Translations under genes and position numbers: made by a program
Assembly: GCF_003096595.1 (NCBI RefSeq)
Contig: NZ_QEKO01000001.1
Location: 1,302,001 to 1,366,000 of the forward strand
Source: Pusillimonas noertemannii
GTDB taxonomy: Bacteria > Pseudomonadota > Gammaproteobacteria > Burkholderiales > Burkholderiaceae_B
Direction: 5' to 3'
DNA: 64,000 nucleotides
Shown here: piece by piece, positions 48,507 through 57,978 of the stretch
Numbering within the stretch: the stretch's first letter is position 1
How the letters are laid out: every line of letters begins with the position of its first letter
Notes under the pieces: model-generated
Seen by the model: the letters and a program-made list of their open reading frames with translations, nothing else
The model's database searches: none
What the model was told of the DNA's origin: nothing

Positions 48507-49906
48507 TGAAATCCACACAATGGCAAATCCGGATCGGCGTTTCGGTATTGGTGGCGTGCCTGTGCCTGCTGGTCATGGTCTCGGCGGGGGCGGGCTGGTA
48601 CATGCTGCAGGAAAACGCCGCCGCGTTGCAGGGGGCCGCGCTTGAAGCGGCCAATCAGCGGCTTGGCCAGGCGGCCTGGGCGTTCATCACCATAGCCCTT
48701 CTGGCCGTTGTTCTTGCGGGGCTCGCGCTGCGGCTCGTCGCCCGGAACGCCACGCGCCCCCTCGTATTGGTCGGGCGCCAGCTCGACGCCCTGGCGGCGG
48801 GAGACCTGACCTATCGCGTCGAAGCGCGTCCGGCGGAGCTGGGGCCGCTGGCCCAGGGCGTAAGGCGCCTGCAGGACAGCCTGGCCCGAAGCGTGGGCAA
48901 TGTGCGTGCGGGCCTGGAACTGATCGGGGACAGCGCGCAGCGCATCGTCTCGGGCCATGCCGACCTGAGCAGCCGCACCGAACAGCAGGCGGCCGCGCTT
49001 CAGCAGACCGCCGCCAGCATGGAAGAGCTGGCCAGCACGGTAAAGCAGAACGCGGACAACGCCCGCCAGGCCAACCAGCTAGCGGTCACCGCCTCCGAAG
49101 TTGCCCAGCGGGGCGGCGCTGCCGTCGGCGAAGTCGTCTCCACCATGCAAGGCATCTCGGCCAGCTCGCGCAAGATCTCCGACATCGTCGGAGTGATCGA
49201 CAGCATTGCGTTCCAGACCAACATCCTGGCATTGAACGCAGCGGTGGAAGCGGCGCGTGCCGGAGAGCAGGGCAAGGGCTTTGCAGTGGTGGCCTCCGAA
49301 GTGCGGGCCCTGGCCCAGCGCAGCGCCCACGCGGCCAAGGAAATCAAGGACCTGATCGAGGATTCGGTGAAGAAGGTGGCCGAAGGTTCCGACCAGGTGG
49401 AGCGCGCCGGCTCGACGATGGAAGAGATCGTCTCTTCGGTCGCCAGGGTTACCGACATCATGGGCGAGATATCGGCGGCGACGGTGGAGCAGTCCAGCGG
49501 CATCGACCAGATCAACCTGGCGGTGACGCAGATGGACGGGGTCACTCAGCAGAACGCCGTCCTGGTCGAAGAAGCCAGCCGTGTCGCCGAAGAGCTGCGG
49601 CGCCATCTGGGCGGTGTCGGACAGGCCGTGTCGTCCTTCCGCCTTGCCGCGAGCCATCGCGTCATCGATGTGTCGCCCACGGGCAAGGCAGCCGGGAGCA
49701 GTCCGGGCGAAGCGGCGCCGGCGCCTGCCAAGGTCGCCGCCCCCGCCCGGGCCTCGCTGGCCTCGCCCGGTGCTGGCGTCGGCAGTGAGGCGCCCGCGCA
49801 GCCGACGCCGGCTGGCCGCCCCCCGCGCACCCGGACGCCTGCCGCGCCGGCCCTGGCCGCGGCGCCTGCCGGCAAGCCGGCCGACGACGACTGGGAAGAG
49901 TTCTGA
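48506..49906 (+). CDS. Methyl-accepting chemotaxis protein with almost no periplasmic sensor
   Basis: This 466-aa receptor has TM1 at about residues 8-31 and TM2 at about 56-78, leaving only about 25 residues outside, too few for a ligand-binding domain. A HAMP-like segment follows ([22 protein letters not shown]), then a signalling domain with [27 protein letters not shown]. After an Ala/Pro-rich linker of about 80 residues it ends DWEEF, which fits the xWxxF pattern of CheR/CheB-docking pentapeptides. It overlaps both flgL and the downstream lipoprotein gene (TGATG), so it should be made with class III genes. It may sense via a partner or energy state. Confidence 0.93.
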   Translation: MKSTQWQIRIGVSVLVACLCLLVMVSAGAGWYMLQENAAALQGAALEAANQRLGQAAWAFITIALLAVVLAGLALRLVARNATRPLVLVGRQLDALAAGDLTYRVEARPAELGPLAQGVRRLQDSLARSVGNVRAGLELIGDSAQRIVSGHADLSSRTEQQAAALQQTAASMEELASTVKQNADNARQANQLAVTASEVAQRGGAAVGEVVSTMQGISASSRKISDIVGVIDSIAFQTNILALNAAVEAARAGEQGKGFAVVASEVRALAQRSAHAAKEIKDLIEDSVKKVAEGSDQVERAGSTMEEIVSSVARVTDIMGEISAATVEQSSGIDQINLAVTQMDGVTQQNAVLVEEASRVAEELRRHLGGVGQAVSSFRLAASHRVIDVSPTGKAAGSSPGEAAPAPAKVAAPARASLASPGAGVGSEAPAQPTPAGRPPRTRTPAAPALAAAPAGKPADDDWEEF

Positions 49907-50388
49907 TGTCCATCGGCTCGCGTGCGGCGCGGGTATCGAGCCGGGTTGCGCGCGCACTTGCGCTTGCCGGCCTGGCATGGACCTTGGCCGCATGCAGCAC
50001 GACGGGCCGCTCGTTCGACACATCCACGATGAACCGCATCGTGCCGGGCCAGACGACGCTGGAACAGGCATCGCGGATCCTTGCGGCCGAGCCCGAGCAT
50101 GTCTATCGCCAGCGTGACGGCTCGGCGCTGGCGGGTTGGACGCACAAGGCCAGCCTGGTGACCGACGCTGTGTATTTTCGCCGCGAGCTGTGGCTGCGTT
50201 TCGACAATACCGGGCGCTTTCAGCATGTCGTCGATCGCGTCAATGTCCATGGCGAGACCGGGCAGGCGGCTGAGCCTGTTTCATTGACCGAGCCCGTGGC
50301 GGCAAGTTTGCCCAAGGCCGTGCCGGCCGATTTTCCTTATGGCCCCGATTTCGGAGACGGACCCGTCGCAGTCTATCCGGTGCGCTGA
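49906..50388 (+). CDS. Small lipoprotein, BamE/SmpA-like
   Basis: The 160-aa protein has a signal peptide ending in the lipobox TLAAC (Cys near 26), so it is a membrane lipoprotein in the periplasm. The following region (MNRIVPGQTTLEQASRILAAEP) resembles the BamE/SmpA/OmlA fold, in which VxxGxT is followed by a helix. The C-terminal 50 residues are Pro/Val-rich. The gene starts within the stop of the receptor gene, so it is translationally coupled to flgL and the receptor. A flagellar or chemotactic role is possible only by position. Confidence 0.7.
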   Translation: MSIGSRAARVSSRVARALALAGLAWTLAACSTTGRSFDTSTMNRIVPGQTTLEQASRILAAEPEHVYRQRDGSALAGWTHKASLVTDAVYFRRELWLRFDNTGRFQHVVDRVNVHGETGQAAEPVSLTEPVAASLPKAVPADFPYGPDFGDGPVAVYPVR

Positions 50389-50393
50389 CGGAT

Positions 50394-50410
50394 GCCTGGC
50401 CGGCCCAGGC
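50394..50410. terminator. Hairpin between the convergent lipoprotein and fliR genes
   Basis: GCCTGG (50394-50399) and CCAGGC (50405-50410) pair over a five-base loop in the 25-base gap between two convergent operons. No T-run exists on either side. It may be a weak two-way terminator. Confidence 0.35.
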
Positions 50411-50413
50411 TGC

Positions 50414-51199
50414 TCATAACCCGGCCAGCGCCTGTATCAGGCGGGCCATGGCTTCATGGCCGGCGGCGAACAGGCGGCTGATGAAGGGCGCGGTCTGGGG
50501 CAGTACGATCGCCAGCAGAATGAGTCCCACCAGCAGGCTGATTGGAAAGCCCACGGCAAAGACCGATAGCTGCTGAGCAGTGCGATTGAGAATGCCCAGG
50601 GCCAGGCTGATCGTCAGCAGCACGATGATCAGCGGCAGCGCCAGCAGCATGCCCGAAACCATGACCTGGGCGCTCCAGTCGAACAATACGCCCAGGCCGT
50701 CCAGATGCAGGCCCGCGGCTGCGGGCAGCACGTCGAATGTACGCACCAGCCCGCCTATCATCAGCAAATGGCCGTTCAGCGCCAGGAACAGCAGCATGGC
50801 GATGACGTTCATCAGGCGGGCCAGCACGGCGGTGTTCGCGCCGGTGGCGGGATCGAAGAACGATGCGAAGGAAAGTCCCATCTGCAGGCCGATGAACTCT
50901 CCCGCGGTTTGCACGGCGGCGAACACGATGCGCATGGTCAGGCCCAGCGCAATGCCGATCAGCACCTGCTGCGCCGCGATCCACAGGCCCTGCCACGACG
51001 CGGGCGAGAACTCCGGCGGAGGCGGCAGCGCGGGCGCCACGGCCAGGGCGAGCAGGGCGGAAAAGCCTACCTTCACGCGGGTGGGTATGGATGATTCGCT
51101 CAGCAGGGGCGCAGTGCCCACCAGGGCGAGTATGCGCAGGAATGGCCACAGAAAGCCGTTCATCCAGCCATATAGCTGCTCGAGTTCGAAGGAGACCAT
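50414..51199 (-). CDS. fliR: Flagellar export gate protein FliR
   Basis: FliR (261 aa) is a subunit of the FliPQR export-gate core in the inner membrane. Six hydrophobic segments are seen, with LWPFLRILALVGTAPLLSE near the start and MGLSFASFFDP in the middle, both family hallmarks. It is the last gene of the minus-strand fliF..R run, 40 bases after fliQ, and is convergent with the lipoprotein gene. Confidence 0.96.
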   Translation of the reverse strand: MVSFELEQLYGWMNGFLWPFLRILALVGTAPLLSESSIPTRVKVGFSALLALAVAPALPPPPEFSPASWQGLWIAAQQVLIGIALGLTMRIVFAAVQTAGEFIGLQMGLSFASFFDPATGANTAVLARLMNVIAMLLFLALNGHLLMIGGLVRTFDVLPAAAGLHLDGLGVLFDWSAQVMVSGMLLALPLIIVLLTISLALGILNRTAQQLSVFAVGFPISLLVGLILLAIVLPQTAPFISRLFAAGHEAMARLIQALAGL

Positions 51200-51239
51200 G
51201 TCGCGGACGCTGGTAGCCTTGGCCTGTAGATGCCGTTCG

Positions 51240-51509
51240 CTACGACACCAGCCCGGGCAGGCTCGTGAACAGCTGGCGCATGTAGTCGACCATGGTGCTG
51301 ATCAGCCATGGGCCCAGCAGGACCAGGGCGGCGCCCACCGCAAGCAGCTTGGGAATGAAGGACAGCGTCATTTCGTTGATCTGGGTGGCCGCCTGGAAGA
51401 TGCTGATCACCAGGCCCACGACCAGGGTGACGAGAAGCAGCGGGCCGGCCATGGCCAGCGCCACCTTCATCGCCATATAGGTCATGGACATCACGGTATC
51501 CGAGGTCAT
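51240..51509 (-). CDS. fliQ: Flagellar export gate protein FliQ
   Basis: FliQ (89 aa) has two membrane helices with the conserved GLVISIFQAATQINEMTLSFIPK loop in parts. From the ATG at 51509 the protein is the usual size. It forms the outer turn of the FliP5Q4R1 helical pore. The longer upstream frame to 51587 overlaps fliP and is not coding. Confidence 0.96.
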   Translation of the reverse strand: MTSDTVMSMTYMAMKVALAMAGPLLLVTLVVGLVISIFQAATQINEMTLSFIPKLLAVGAALVLLGPWLISTMVDYMRQLFTSLPGLVS

Positions 51510-51525
51510 GTGCTTTCCTTCGCTG

Positions 51526-52308
51526 CTACTGATAGAAACTGCGGGCCAGCGAGCCCAGCAGCAAGTGCCAGCCGTCTGCCAGGACAAAGAGCATCAGCTT
51601 GAACGGCAGGGATATGGTGACCGGCGGCACCATCATCATGCCCAGCGCCATGAGCACGCTGGCCACGACCAGATCGATGATGAGAAAGGGAATGAACACC
51701 GTGAAGCCGATCTGGAACGCGGTCTTGAGTTCGCTCGTGACGAAGGCCGGCACCAGCACGCGCAGCGGCACGTCGGCGGGGGTGTCGAATTCGGGCGCCT
51801 GCGCCATGTTGGAGAACAGGGCCAGATCGGATTCGCGCGTCTGGTTCAGCATGAAGCTGCGCATGGGCGCGGCAGCGCGCTCCATGGCGGCTTCGAAGCC
51901 GATGCTGCCTTCGCTCAGTGGCTGATAGGCCTGGGAATAGACTTCGTCGAACACGGGCGACATGATGAAGAAGGTCAGGAACAGCGCGATGCCGATCAGC
52001 ACCGTGTTGGGGGGAGAGGCCCCGGTTCCCATGGCGTTGCGCAGCAGGCCCAGCACGATGATGATGCGCGTGAACCCCGTCATCAGCAGCAGCATGGCCG
52101 GCAAGAAGGACAGCATCGTCAGCAGCAGCAGCGTCTGGATGCTGAGGGAGTAGGTTTGCGAGCCATCGGTCCCCGCGGTGGCCGTCAGGGCGGGCAGGGC
52201 CTGAGTGATTCCGCTTTCCGGATAGAGCAGCAGCGCCAGGCCCAGCCATGCCGCGGCCAGGGGCAGGCGGCGCGAGCCGGCGCGGCAGGACAGCGACACG
52301 CGCCTCAT
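51526..52308 (-). CDS. fliP: Flagellar export gate protein FliP
   Basis: FliP (260 aa) is the main subunit of the export-gate pore. The start at 52308 overlaps the fliO stop (ATGA). A cleavable N-terminal signal peptide is expected in this family ([20 protein letters not shown] here). [21 protein letters not shown] and [20 protein letters not shown] are family motifs, and it ends [12 protein letters not shown]. The open frame runs a long way upstream but out of homology. Confidence 0.97.
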   Translation of the reverse strand: MRRVSLSCRAGSRRLPLAAAWLGLALLLYPESGITQALPALTATAGTDGSQTYSLSIQTLLLLTMLSFLPAMLLLMTGFTRIIIVLGLLRNAMGTGASPPNTVLIGIALFLTFFIMSPVFDEVYSQAYQPLSEGSIGFEAAMERAAAPMRSFMLNQTRESDLALFSNMAQAPEFDTPADVPLRVLVPAFVTSELKTAFQIGFTVFIPFLIIDLVVASVLMALGMMMVPPVTISLPFKLMLFVLADGWHLLLGSLARSFYQ

Positions 52309-52673
52309 GGCTGGGCAGTATCCGGGCCTGTCCGGCCGCGCGTCAGCGCGGCGCGCAGGGCTTGCGCAAAGCCGGGCTGAAGCGGCGCGCCGGACGCGCG
52401 GCCGTCGGCCTGCGCCGCGCCTTCCTTTGAGGGCAGGGTGTGAAGCAGGGTAATCTGCTGCGGCGTTACGCCGAGCACCAGCCGCTGGTCCTCGATCTGT
52501 ACGATGGCCACGCTGGAGCGCGCCCCCAGGCTTTGCGCGCCCACCACCCTGATGGCCTGGCCGGCTCCGGCGCGCAGCCACCCGGCGCGGCGCATCAGCC
52601 AGGCGCCCGCCAGGATGAGCAGCACAATGAGCGCAAGGCTGCCCACCATGCGCAGCACGTCTCCCTCGTTCAT
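52305..52673 (-). CDS. fliO: Flagellar biosynthesis protein FliO
   Basis: FliO (122 aa) helps assemble FliP. One N-terminal membrane helix ([20 protein letters not shown]) is followed by a small soluble domain with [23 protein letters not shown], the part conserved in FliO, and a long polar tail. It sits between fliN (three-base gap) and fliP (ATGA overlap). Confidence 0.92.
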   Translation of the reverse strand: MNEGDVLRMVGSLALIVLLILAGAWLMRRAGWLRAGAGQAIRVVGAQSLGARSSVAIVQIEDQRLVLGVTPQQITLLHTLPSKEGAAQADGRASGAPLQPGFAQALRAALTRGRTGPDTAQP

Positions 52674-52676
52674 GGC

Positions 52677-53198
52677 TCAGCGCTTGCCGTTGAGCCGGCT
52701 GAGCCGGTCCGAAGGCGTGATGATGTCGGTCAGGCGTATGCCGTATCTGTCGTCAACCACCACCACCTCGCCCTGGGCGATCAGGTAGCCGTTCACGAAG
52801 ATGTCCATGGGTTCGCCGGCCAGGCCGTCGAGCTCGACCACCGAGCCCTGGCCCAATTGCAGAATGTTCTTGATCGTCAGGCGGGTGCGGCCCAGTTCGA
52901 CCGAGAGCTGGACGGGTATGTCCATGATCAGGTCGATGTCGCTCTCGCCCTCGGCGGCCATGCCGTCCAGGGGCTGGAAAAGATCGGCCACGCTGGAGGT
53001 GGAGGGCGGCTTGGCCGCGTTCTCGGCCGCCGTCTGCTCGGCCAGGGCATTGGCCCAGTCGTCGCCTTGCAGGCCTTCGGCCTGGTTGGGCTGGCCTGCG
53101 CTGCCCGCTGACTGCTCGGCGAAAGCCGAGGCCCAGTCCGCGTCCGCCGCGTCGGGGGCGGCCTTGTCTTTGTCGGAGTCTTGGTTTGGATCAGTCAT
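52677..53198 (-). CDS. fliN: Flagellar switch protein FliN with a duplicated N-terminal motif
   Basis: FliN (173 aa) is a C-ring switch subunit. The C-terminal SpoA domain (about 85-165) has [33 protein letters not shown] and [18 protein letters not shown]. The N-terminal extension carries the motif DWASAFAEQ at residues 21-29 and again as DWANALAEQ at 47-55; E. coli FliN has it once. The extension is otherwise acidic and Ala-rich. The gene overlaps fliM by 8 bases. Confidence 0.96.
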   Translation of the reverse strand: MTDPNQDSDKDKAAPDAADADWASAFAEQSAGSAGQPNQAEGLQGDDWANALAEQTAAENAAKPPSTSSVADLFQPLDGMAAEGESDIDLIMDIPVQLSVELGRTRLTIKNILQLGQGSVVELDGLAGEPMDIFVNGYLIAQGEVVVVDDRYGIRLTDIITPSDRLSRLNGKR

Positions 53199-54201
53199 GA
53201 GATGTGGTGGTTTTCTTGAATTCGGACTCGGAATGGGCCAGAACGTTCAGCACCCTCAAGGCATACTGGCCGTTGAAAGTGCCATAGGTGCATTCCATGA
53301 CGGGCACGTTGCCGGCATGGGCGGTGATGGTCGCGGGTATGTCGACCGGCAGGACGTCATTGACCTTCAGCTTCATCAGCTCGCCGACGGTGCTGCGGAT
53401 GGACGCGAATTCAGCCACCAGCTCGACCTCGGCGCTGCGTACCTGGCGCGACAGCTGCTGGGTCCAGCGCTGGTCCACCTCGTCCATCGAGGCTTCTTGC
53501 AGGGGCCGGGTCAGCAGGTCGCGCACGGGCTCTATCATCGAGTAGGGCAGGCAGATGTTGAGATTGCCGCCCGATGCGCCCAGTTCGATATTGAAGGAAG
53601 TGACGACGACGATCTCGTTGCCGCTGGTAATGCTCGCGAACTTGGTGTGCATCTCCGACCGGACGTACTCGAAGGTGATCGGATGGACGTTCTGCCATGA
53701 CTCGCCGTAACTTTCCAAGGTGAGATTGAGCAGGCGCCGGATGATGCGCTGTTCGGTGGTGGTGAAGTCGCGCCCCTCGACCCGGGTGGTGTAGCGTCCA
53801 TGGCCGCCGAACAGGCTGTCGATGACGAGGAAAACCAGGTTGGGGTCGAAGGTGAACAGGGCCGCGCCGCGCAGGGGCTTCATGGTTACCATGTTCAGGT
53901 TGCTGGGCACGGGCAGGTTGCGTTCGAACTCTGAATACTTCTGCACCTTGATGGTCGATACCGTGATGTCGGCATTGCGGCGCATGAAGCTCAGCAACGT
54001 CGAACGCAGGCGCCGGGCGAATCGCTCGTTGATTAGTTCGAGCGTCTGCATGCGGTGCCGGACGACGCGATCCGGCGAACTCAGGTCATAGGGCCGGACG
54101 CCGCCGCGCTCTTCGGTTTGCGATGCCGAGCTGCTTTCCCCGGTAACTCCGGCGATCAGCGCATCGACTTCGTCCTGCGACAGGAAATTCGAGTAAGCCA
54201 T
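53191..54201 (-). CDS. fliM: Flagellar switch protein FliM
   Basis: FliM (336 aa) is the CheY-P receptor in the C-ring. The N-terminal CheY-binding peptide LSQDEVDALIAGVTGE is clear, followed by the middle CheC-like domain with RRNADITVSTIKVQKYSEF and GGHGRYTTRVEGRDFT, and a C-terminal SpoA domain that binds FliN. Its ATG abuts the fliL stop codon and its 3' end overlaps fliN. Confidence 0.97.
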   Translation of the reverse strand: MAYSNFLSQDEVDALIAGVTGESSSASQTEERGGVRPYDLSSPDRVVRHRMQTLELINERFARRLRSTLLSFMRRNADITVSTIKVQKYSEFERNLPVPSNLNMVTMKPLRGAALFTFDPNLVFLVIDSLFGGHGRYTTRVEGRDFTTTEQRIIRRLLNLTLESYGESWQNVHPITFEYVRSEMHTKFASITSGNEIVVVTSFNIELGASGGNLNICLPYSMIEPVRDLLTRPLQEASMDEVDQRWTQQLSRQVRSAEVELVAEFASIRSTVGELMKLKVNDVLPVDIPATITAHAGNVPVMECTYGTFNGQYALRVLNVLAHSESEFKKTTTSHD

Positions 54202-54654
54202 TTACTGGATCACGAAAGCGGTGAACAGCACGCTGGAGATTCCGGGGTTGTTCAGATGCGGATGGAAGGACGCCGAAAGAACCTTTTTCAGGCGGGCGGC
54301 CAAGAGGTTGCGGCCTTCGGTCGTCTGCAGTTCGGACGCCGTGTGCTGTGCCAGCTCGGCCAGCACGCGGTTGCGCACTTCGGGCATGTACTGCACGAGC
54401 GTTGTATGCGAGTCGAGTTCGTTCAGGCGCAGCGTGATTTCGGTGTACAGGATCTGGCTGCCGCGATCGCCCGGTATGGTGACGGTGAAGGGATCGAGCG
54501 CCAGGAAGATGGGCGCGGCCACGGCCGGCTTGACGGGCTCGAGCGCCTGTGCAGAAGAAGCCTGCCGCCCAGAGGTGTTGAAGTAGTAGAACGCGGCGGC
54601 GCTGCCGGCGACTATCAGTATCAGAACGAGCAGTATGGTGTTGAGAATGCGCAT
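54202..54654 (-). CDS. fliL: Flagellar basal body-associated protein FliL
   Basis: FliL (150 aa) is an inner-membrane protein close to the stator that supports motor torque. One N-terminal helix (ILNTILLVLILIVAGSAAAF) is followed by a periplasmic domain with FTVTIPGDRGSQILYTEITLRL and a terminal LNNPGISSVLFTAFVIQ. The start is the ATG at 54654; an in-frame TTG at 54678 is less likely. It abuts fliM. Confidence 0.94.
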   Translation of the reverse strand: MRILNTILLVLILIVAGSAAAFYYFNTSGRQASSAQALEPVKPAVAAPIFLALDPFTVTIPGDRGSQILYTEITLRLNELDSHTTLVQYMPEVRNRVLAELAQHTASELQTTEGRNLLAARLKKVLSASFHPHLNNPGISSVLFTAFVIQ

Positions 54655-54706
54655 GGGGCTTGTGTCAGCGGTGGGCAATTGGATTCGGTTTCATGGCGGC
54701 GCCTCT

Positions 54707-56062
54707 TCAGGCGAAGGTGTCCACGAGGCCATTCGAGACGGCGGCGCCGCGCGGCAGGGCCGCAACGTCGGCGGAAGCGAGGGCCGTATCGGCGCCCCCG
54801 CCCGACGAACGCGCGCCGGCCTGGCTGCCGCCGTCGTGCTGGGCGAAGCCGCCCTGGCCCTGGTCGCCCACATGGGTCTGGCCCAGCGAGATGCCCGCCT
54901 GCGCCAGTTGCTGGCTCAATTGGGGCAGGGCAGATTCGACGGCCTGGCGCACCGAGGCGTGCGCCGAGACGAATACGGCGTTGGCCGTCCCGTCGCTCAG
55001 GCTGATCGAAATGCGCAATGGCCCGAGTTCAGGCGGGTCCAGCCGAAGTTCGGCGGTCTGCGCACCGCTGTGGGCGTCGCGCGCCAGCATGACCATCTGC
55101 CGGCCAAAGTCGGCATCCCAGCCCGACAGATGCAATGGGGTGGCGATGGCCTGGCCCGCGGCCGGAGCCGGGGAACTTGCCTGGGCAAAAGGATTCAGCC
55201 CCCCCGCAGCGCCAGAGATCGATGCAAGCGGGTCGGTAGCGGTCGAGGCCTGCGCGCCCCGAGCGGCCGTTTCGTTCATTGCAACGGTCGTCTGGACCAT
55301 GCCGAACGCGCCGTCGCCGGTACGGGAAGCGGCCGCAACATCGGCAGCGGCTGCCGGAGCGGCCGGTTTGCCTGCCGTCGCGCTTATCGCGTCGCCGGAG
55401 GCGGTGTGCGATGGACGCGCTGCGCCATGTCGGCGGACCGCGGGCAACTCGAGGCCCGTGCTGCGGCCCTCGCGCAGCGCATTGTGATCTTCACCCGCTT
55501 GCCTGACGGCGCTTGCCGCGTCGGCGACGGCGGCTGCATTGCCTGCGCTGGTGGCGGAAGCGCGGGCGCGGCCGGGGGCTTCGGCATTCAGAGCGGCGGG
55601 CACGGCCTTGCGGTCGCGGGCAACGTTGCTGTGCGAGGGATCGAGCCGGGTGTCGGCAAACCTTGTGTCCGAGGCGGGCAAGCCCTCTTTGGCACGGGTC
55701 TCGCCGGCCTCGGCCGCGTGGCCGCGAGCATGCAAGGCGATTTCGAGCGCGATCTGCGGCAGTACCGCCAGGGTGTCCTCGTCCGCCGTTTCCCGCTCGG
55801 CTGCTTCGGCGCCTTCCGCCGGCTGCTCGCCGGTTTCGGCTGCTTTCGCATTCTCGCTGGAAGACGGGGGCGACGAGGGGGCGCCGGAGGCTCCCGGCTC
55901 CGTCCTTGCGTCGACCGGGCCCCTGTCTTTGCCGGCGGGCGCCTGGTTCGCCAGCACGTCGGCAAAGCGAGGCTGTCCGGCATCGTCGGCCGGGGCGCCG
56001 GAAGCGCGAGCGGCCTGCGGCTTCAGGCTGGAGACCACGGCGGCGATTGTCGGTGAATTCAT
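54707..56062 (-). CDS. fliK: Flagellar hook-length control protein FliK
   Basis: FliK (451 aa) measures hook length and signals FlhB to change export specificity. The N-terminal three quarters are Ala/Pro/Glu-rich and of low complexity, as is normal. The C-terminal domain contains LRLDPPELGPLRISISLSDG, the conserved core that contacts FlhB, and ends Gly/Ser-rich with GLVDTFA. The start at 56062 follows the fliJ stop by 19 bases. A second FliK-like gene is at 62342-63595. Confidence 0.93.
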   Translation of the reverse strand: MNSPTIAAVVSSLKPQAARASGAPADDAGQPRFADVLANQAPAGKDRGPVDARTEPGASGAPSSPPSSSENAKAAETGEQPAEGAEAAERETADEDTLAVLPQIALEIALHARGHAAEAGETRAKEGLPASDTRFADTRLDPSHSNVARDRKAVPAALNAEAPGRARASATSAGNAAAVADAASAVRQAGEDHNALREGRSTGLELPAVRRHGAARPSHTASGDAISATAGKPAAPAAAADVAAASRTGDGAFGMVQTTVAMNETAARGAQASTATDPLASISGAAGGLNPFAQASSPAPAAGQAIATPLHLSGWDADFGRQMVMLARDAHSGAQTAELRLDPPELGPLRISISLSDGTANAVFVSAHASVRQAVESALPQLSQQLAQAGISLGQTHVGDQGQGGFAQHDGGSQAGARSSGGGADTALASADVAALPRGAAVSNGLVDTFA

Positions 56063-56081
56063 GGCGGTGACCGGGTGATTG

Positions 56082-56525
56082 CTAATGGCCCATCCCGCGA
56101 TAGCCGCGGGCGGAGATTTCATCGTTCATGCGTTGCTCGCGGCGTGCGTCGTGCAGGGCCTGCTGGCGCATCTGGCGTGTCTGCAGGGTCTCGAACGAAC
56201 TGAGACGCCGCTTTTCCGCCTGCCAGGAGTCGCGGCCTTTCTGCAGCCGGGCATCCATTTGCTCCAGGATCTTATTTTGCTGCGAGATCGCCTCATCCAA
56301 AGTGGCGATAAACTGCCTAAAATTGTGATAGTTCGAAGCGGTCAGTCCCATTTTGGACACTTGCTGCAATCGTTCGGCGTAGTCCTTCCTGTAGTCGTGC
56401 AGGGCCTGAAGCTGCTGCTCGGCGTCTTGCCTTGCCTTGTGCAGCTGCGCCAGTTGCCTGGCGGCTTCGTCGGTATCGTTGCGCGCCAGGTCGATCAGCA
56501 TATCCAGCGTCGAAGCCTTAGCCAT
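56082..56525 (-). CDS. fliJ: Flagellar export protein FliJ
   Basis: FliJ (147 aa) is the coiled-coil stalk of the export ATPase, similar to the gamma subunit of ATP synthase. From the ATG at 56525 it is almost all charged heptads ([19 protein letters not shown] and [19 protein letters not shown]) and ends Arg/Gly-rich. The ATG is inside the end of fliI (8-base overlap). Confidence 0.94.
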   Translation of the reverse strand: MAKASTLDMLIDLARNDTDEAARQLAQLHKARQDAEQQLQALHDYRKDYAERLQQVSKMGLTASNYHNFRQFIATLDEAISQQNKILEQMDARLQKGRDSWQAEKRRLSSFETLQTRQMRQQALHDARREQRMNDEISARGYRGMGH

Positions 56526-57978
56526 GCGCGGCCTCCATCGTCTCCTGGCCCAGCACCGCCGCCAGTTCCCTCGTTGCGCGCTCATAATCGACGCGCTGTT
56601 CTATGCCCTGTTGCAAAAAGGCTTCCAGCCAAGGGTATTTGTCGATGGCTTCGTCTATGCGCGGGTCGTTGCCGCGGCTGTAGGCGCCCACGGCGATCAG
56701 GTCGCGGTTGCGCTGGTAGCGCGAAAGCATCTGCTTGAAGGCGTGCACCATGGCAAATTGCGAAGGCGGCACCACGGCCGACATCACGCGCGAAATCGAT
56801 GCCTCGATGTCGATGGCCGGATAATGGCCCGACTCGGCCAGGCTGCGCGACAGCACAATGTGTCCGTCCAGGATGGCCCGGGCCGAATCGGCGATCGGGT
56901 CCTGCTGGTCGTCGCCTTCGGTCAGCACGGTGTAGAAGGCGGTGATCGATCCGGCCGGGCGGCCTTCCACCGGCGCGCCGTTGCCCGCGCGCTCCACCAG
57001 GGCGGGCAGCTTGGCGAACACCGAGGGCGGATAGCCCTTTGTGGCGGGGGGTTCCCCAATCGCCAGGGCGATTTCCCGCTGCGCCATCGCATAGCGCGTC
57101 AGCGAATCCATGATCAGCAGCACGTGCTTGCCTTGGTCGCGAAAGTGCTCGGCCAGCCGCGTGGCGTATACCGCCCCTTGCATCCTCAGCAGGGGCGAGA
57201 CGTCGGCGGGCGCGGCCACCACCACCGACCGGCGCAGGCCTTCTTCGCCCAGGTTGTGCTCGATGAACTCCTTGACCTCGCGTCCGCGTTCGCCGATAAG
57301 GCCCACCACCACTACGTCGGCGCGGGTATAGCGGGCCATCATGCCCAGCAGCACGCTCTTGCCCACGCCCGATCCGGCAAAAAGGCCCATGCGCTGTCCG
57401 CGTCCTACGGTCAGCAGGCCGTTGATGGCGCGCACCCCCACGTCCAGCGCGGTATCGATGGGCGCGCGTTCGAGGGGGTTGATGGTCTGGGCGGCGAGCG
57501 GAGCGGGGTGCACCAGCCTGAGCGGGCCAAGGTCGTCCAGCGGGCGGCCGGCTCCGTCCAGCACCCGGCCGAGCAGGGCGTCGCCGACCGGCAGGTGGCG
57601 GGTCTGGCCCGTCACCGGATTCTCCACGGCATCGTGCGAGGGCAGGGGAATGGGCGTGCGCAGGCCGGCTTCGACGGGCACCACCCGCGCGCCGGGCGGC
57701 AGTCCCGAGATGTCGCTTTGCGGCATGAGATAAAGCGTATGGCCGTTGAAGCCGACGACTTCGGCATCGGCCCAGTGGTTCTGGCGCGGCGTGATCTCGA
57801 TCTTGCAGGCCGCCCCCACGGCCAGCCGCAGCCCGGTGGCCTCCAGCACCAGCCCCGTGGCGCGCGTGATGCGGCCGGTGGCATGCCACGATTCGACATG
57901 TGCCACGCGCCGTGTGCCGATGGCCAGCTGCATGCGCCAGCGGTCTGCGGCGCTTTCCAGGCGCGAGGTGGCATTCAT
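56518..57978 (-). CDS. fliI: Flagellar export ATPase FliI
   Basis: FliI (486 aa) is the hexameric ATPase of flagellar export. The Walker A motif is AGSGVGKS (201-208), followed by [17 protein letters not shown] and [18 protein letters not shown]. The start at 57978 overlaps the fliH stop (ATGA). It is longer than the usual 440-460 residues because of an N-terminal extension of about 25 residues. Confidence 0.97.
   Translation of the reverse strand: MNATSRLESAADRWRMQLAIGTRRVAHVESWHATGRITRATGLVLEATGLRLAVGAACKIEITPRQNHWADAEVVGFNGHTLYLMPQSDISGLPPGARVVPVEAGLRTPIPLPSHDAVENPVTGQTRHLPVGDALLGRVLDGAGRPLDDLGPLRLVHPAPLAAQTINPLERAPIDTALDVGVRAINGLLTVGRGQRMGLFAGSGVGKSVLLGMMARYTRADVVVVGLIGERGREVKEFIEHNLGEEGLRRSVVVAAPADVSPLLRMQGAVYATRLAEHFRDQGKHVLLIMDSLTRYAMAQREIALAIGEPPATKGYPPSVFAKLPALVERAGNGAPVEGRPAGSITAFYTVLTEGDDQQDPIADSARAILDGHIVLSRSLAESGHYPAIDIEASISRVMSAVVPPSQFAMVHAFKQMLSRYQRNRDLIAVGAYSRGNDPRIDEAIDKYPWLEAFLQQGIEQRVDYERATRELAAVLGQETMEAAHG

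Noticed and set aside
48506-50388. Horizontal insertion of receptor and lipoprotein genes between flgL and fliR
   Set aside because: Base composition matches the neighbours, stop-start overlaps are tight, and no repeat or mobile-element trace is seen.
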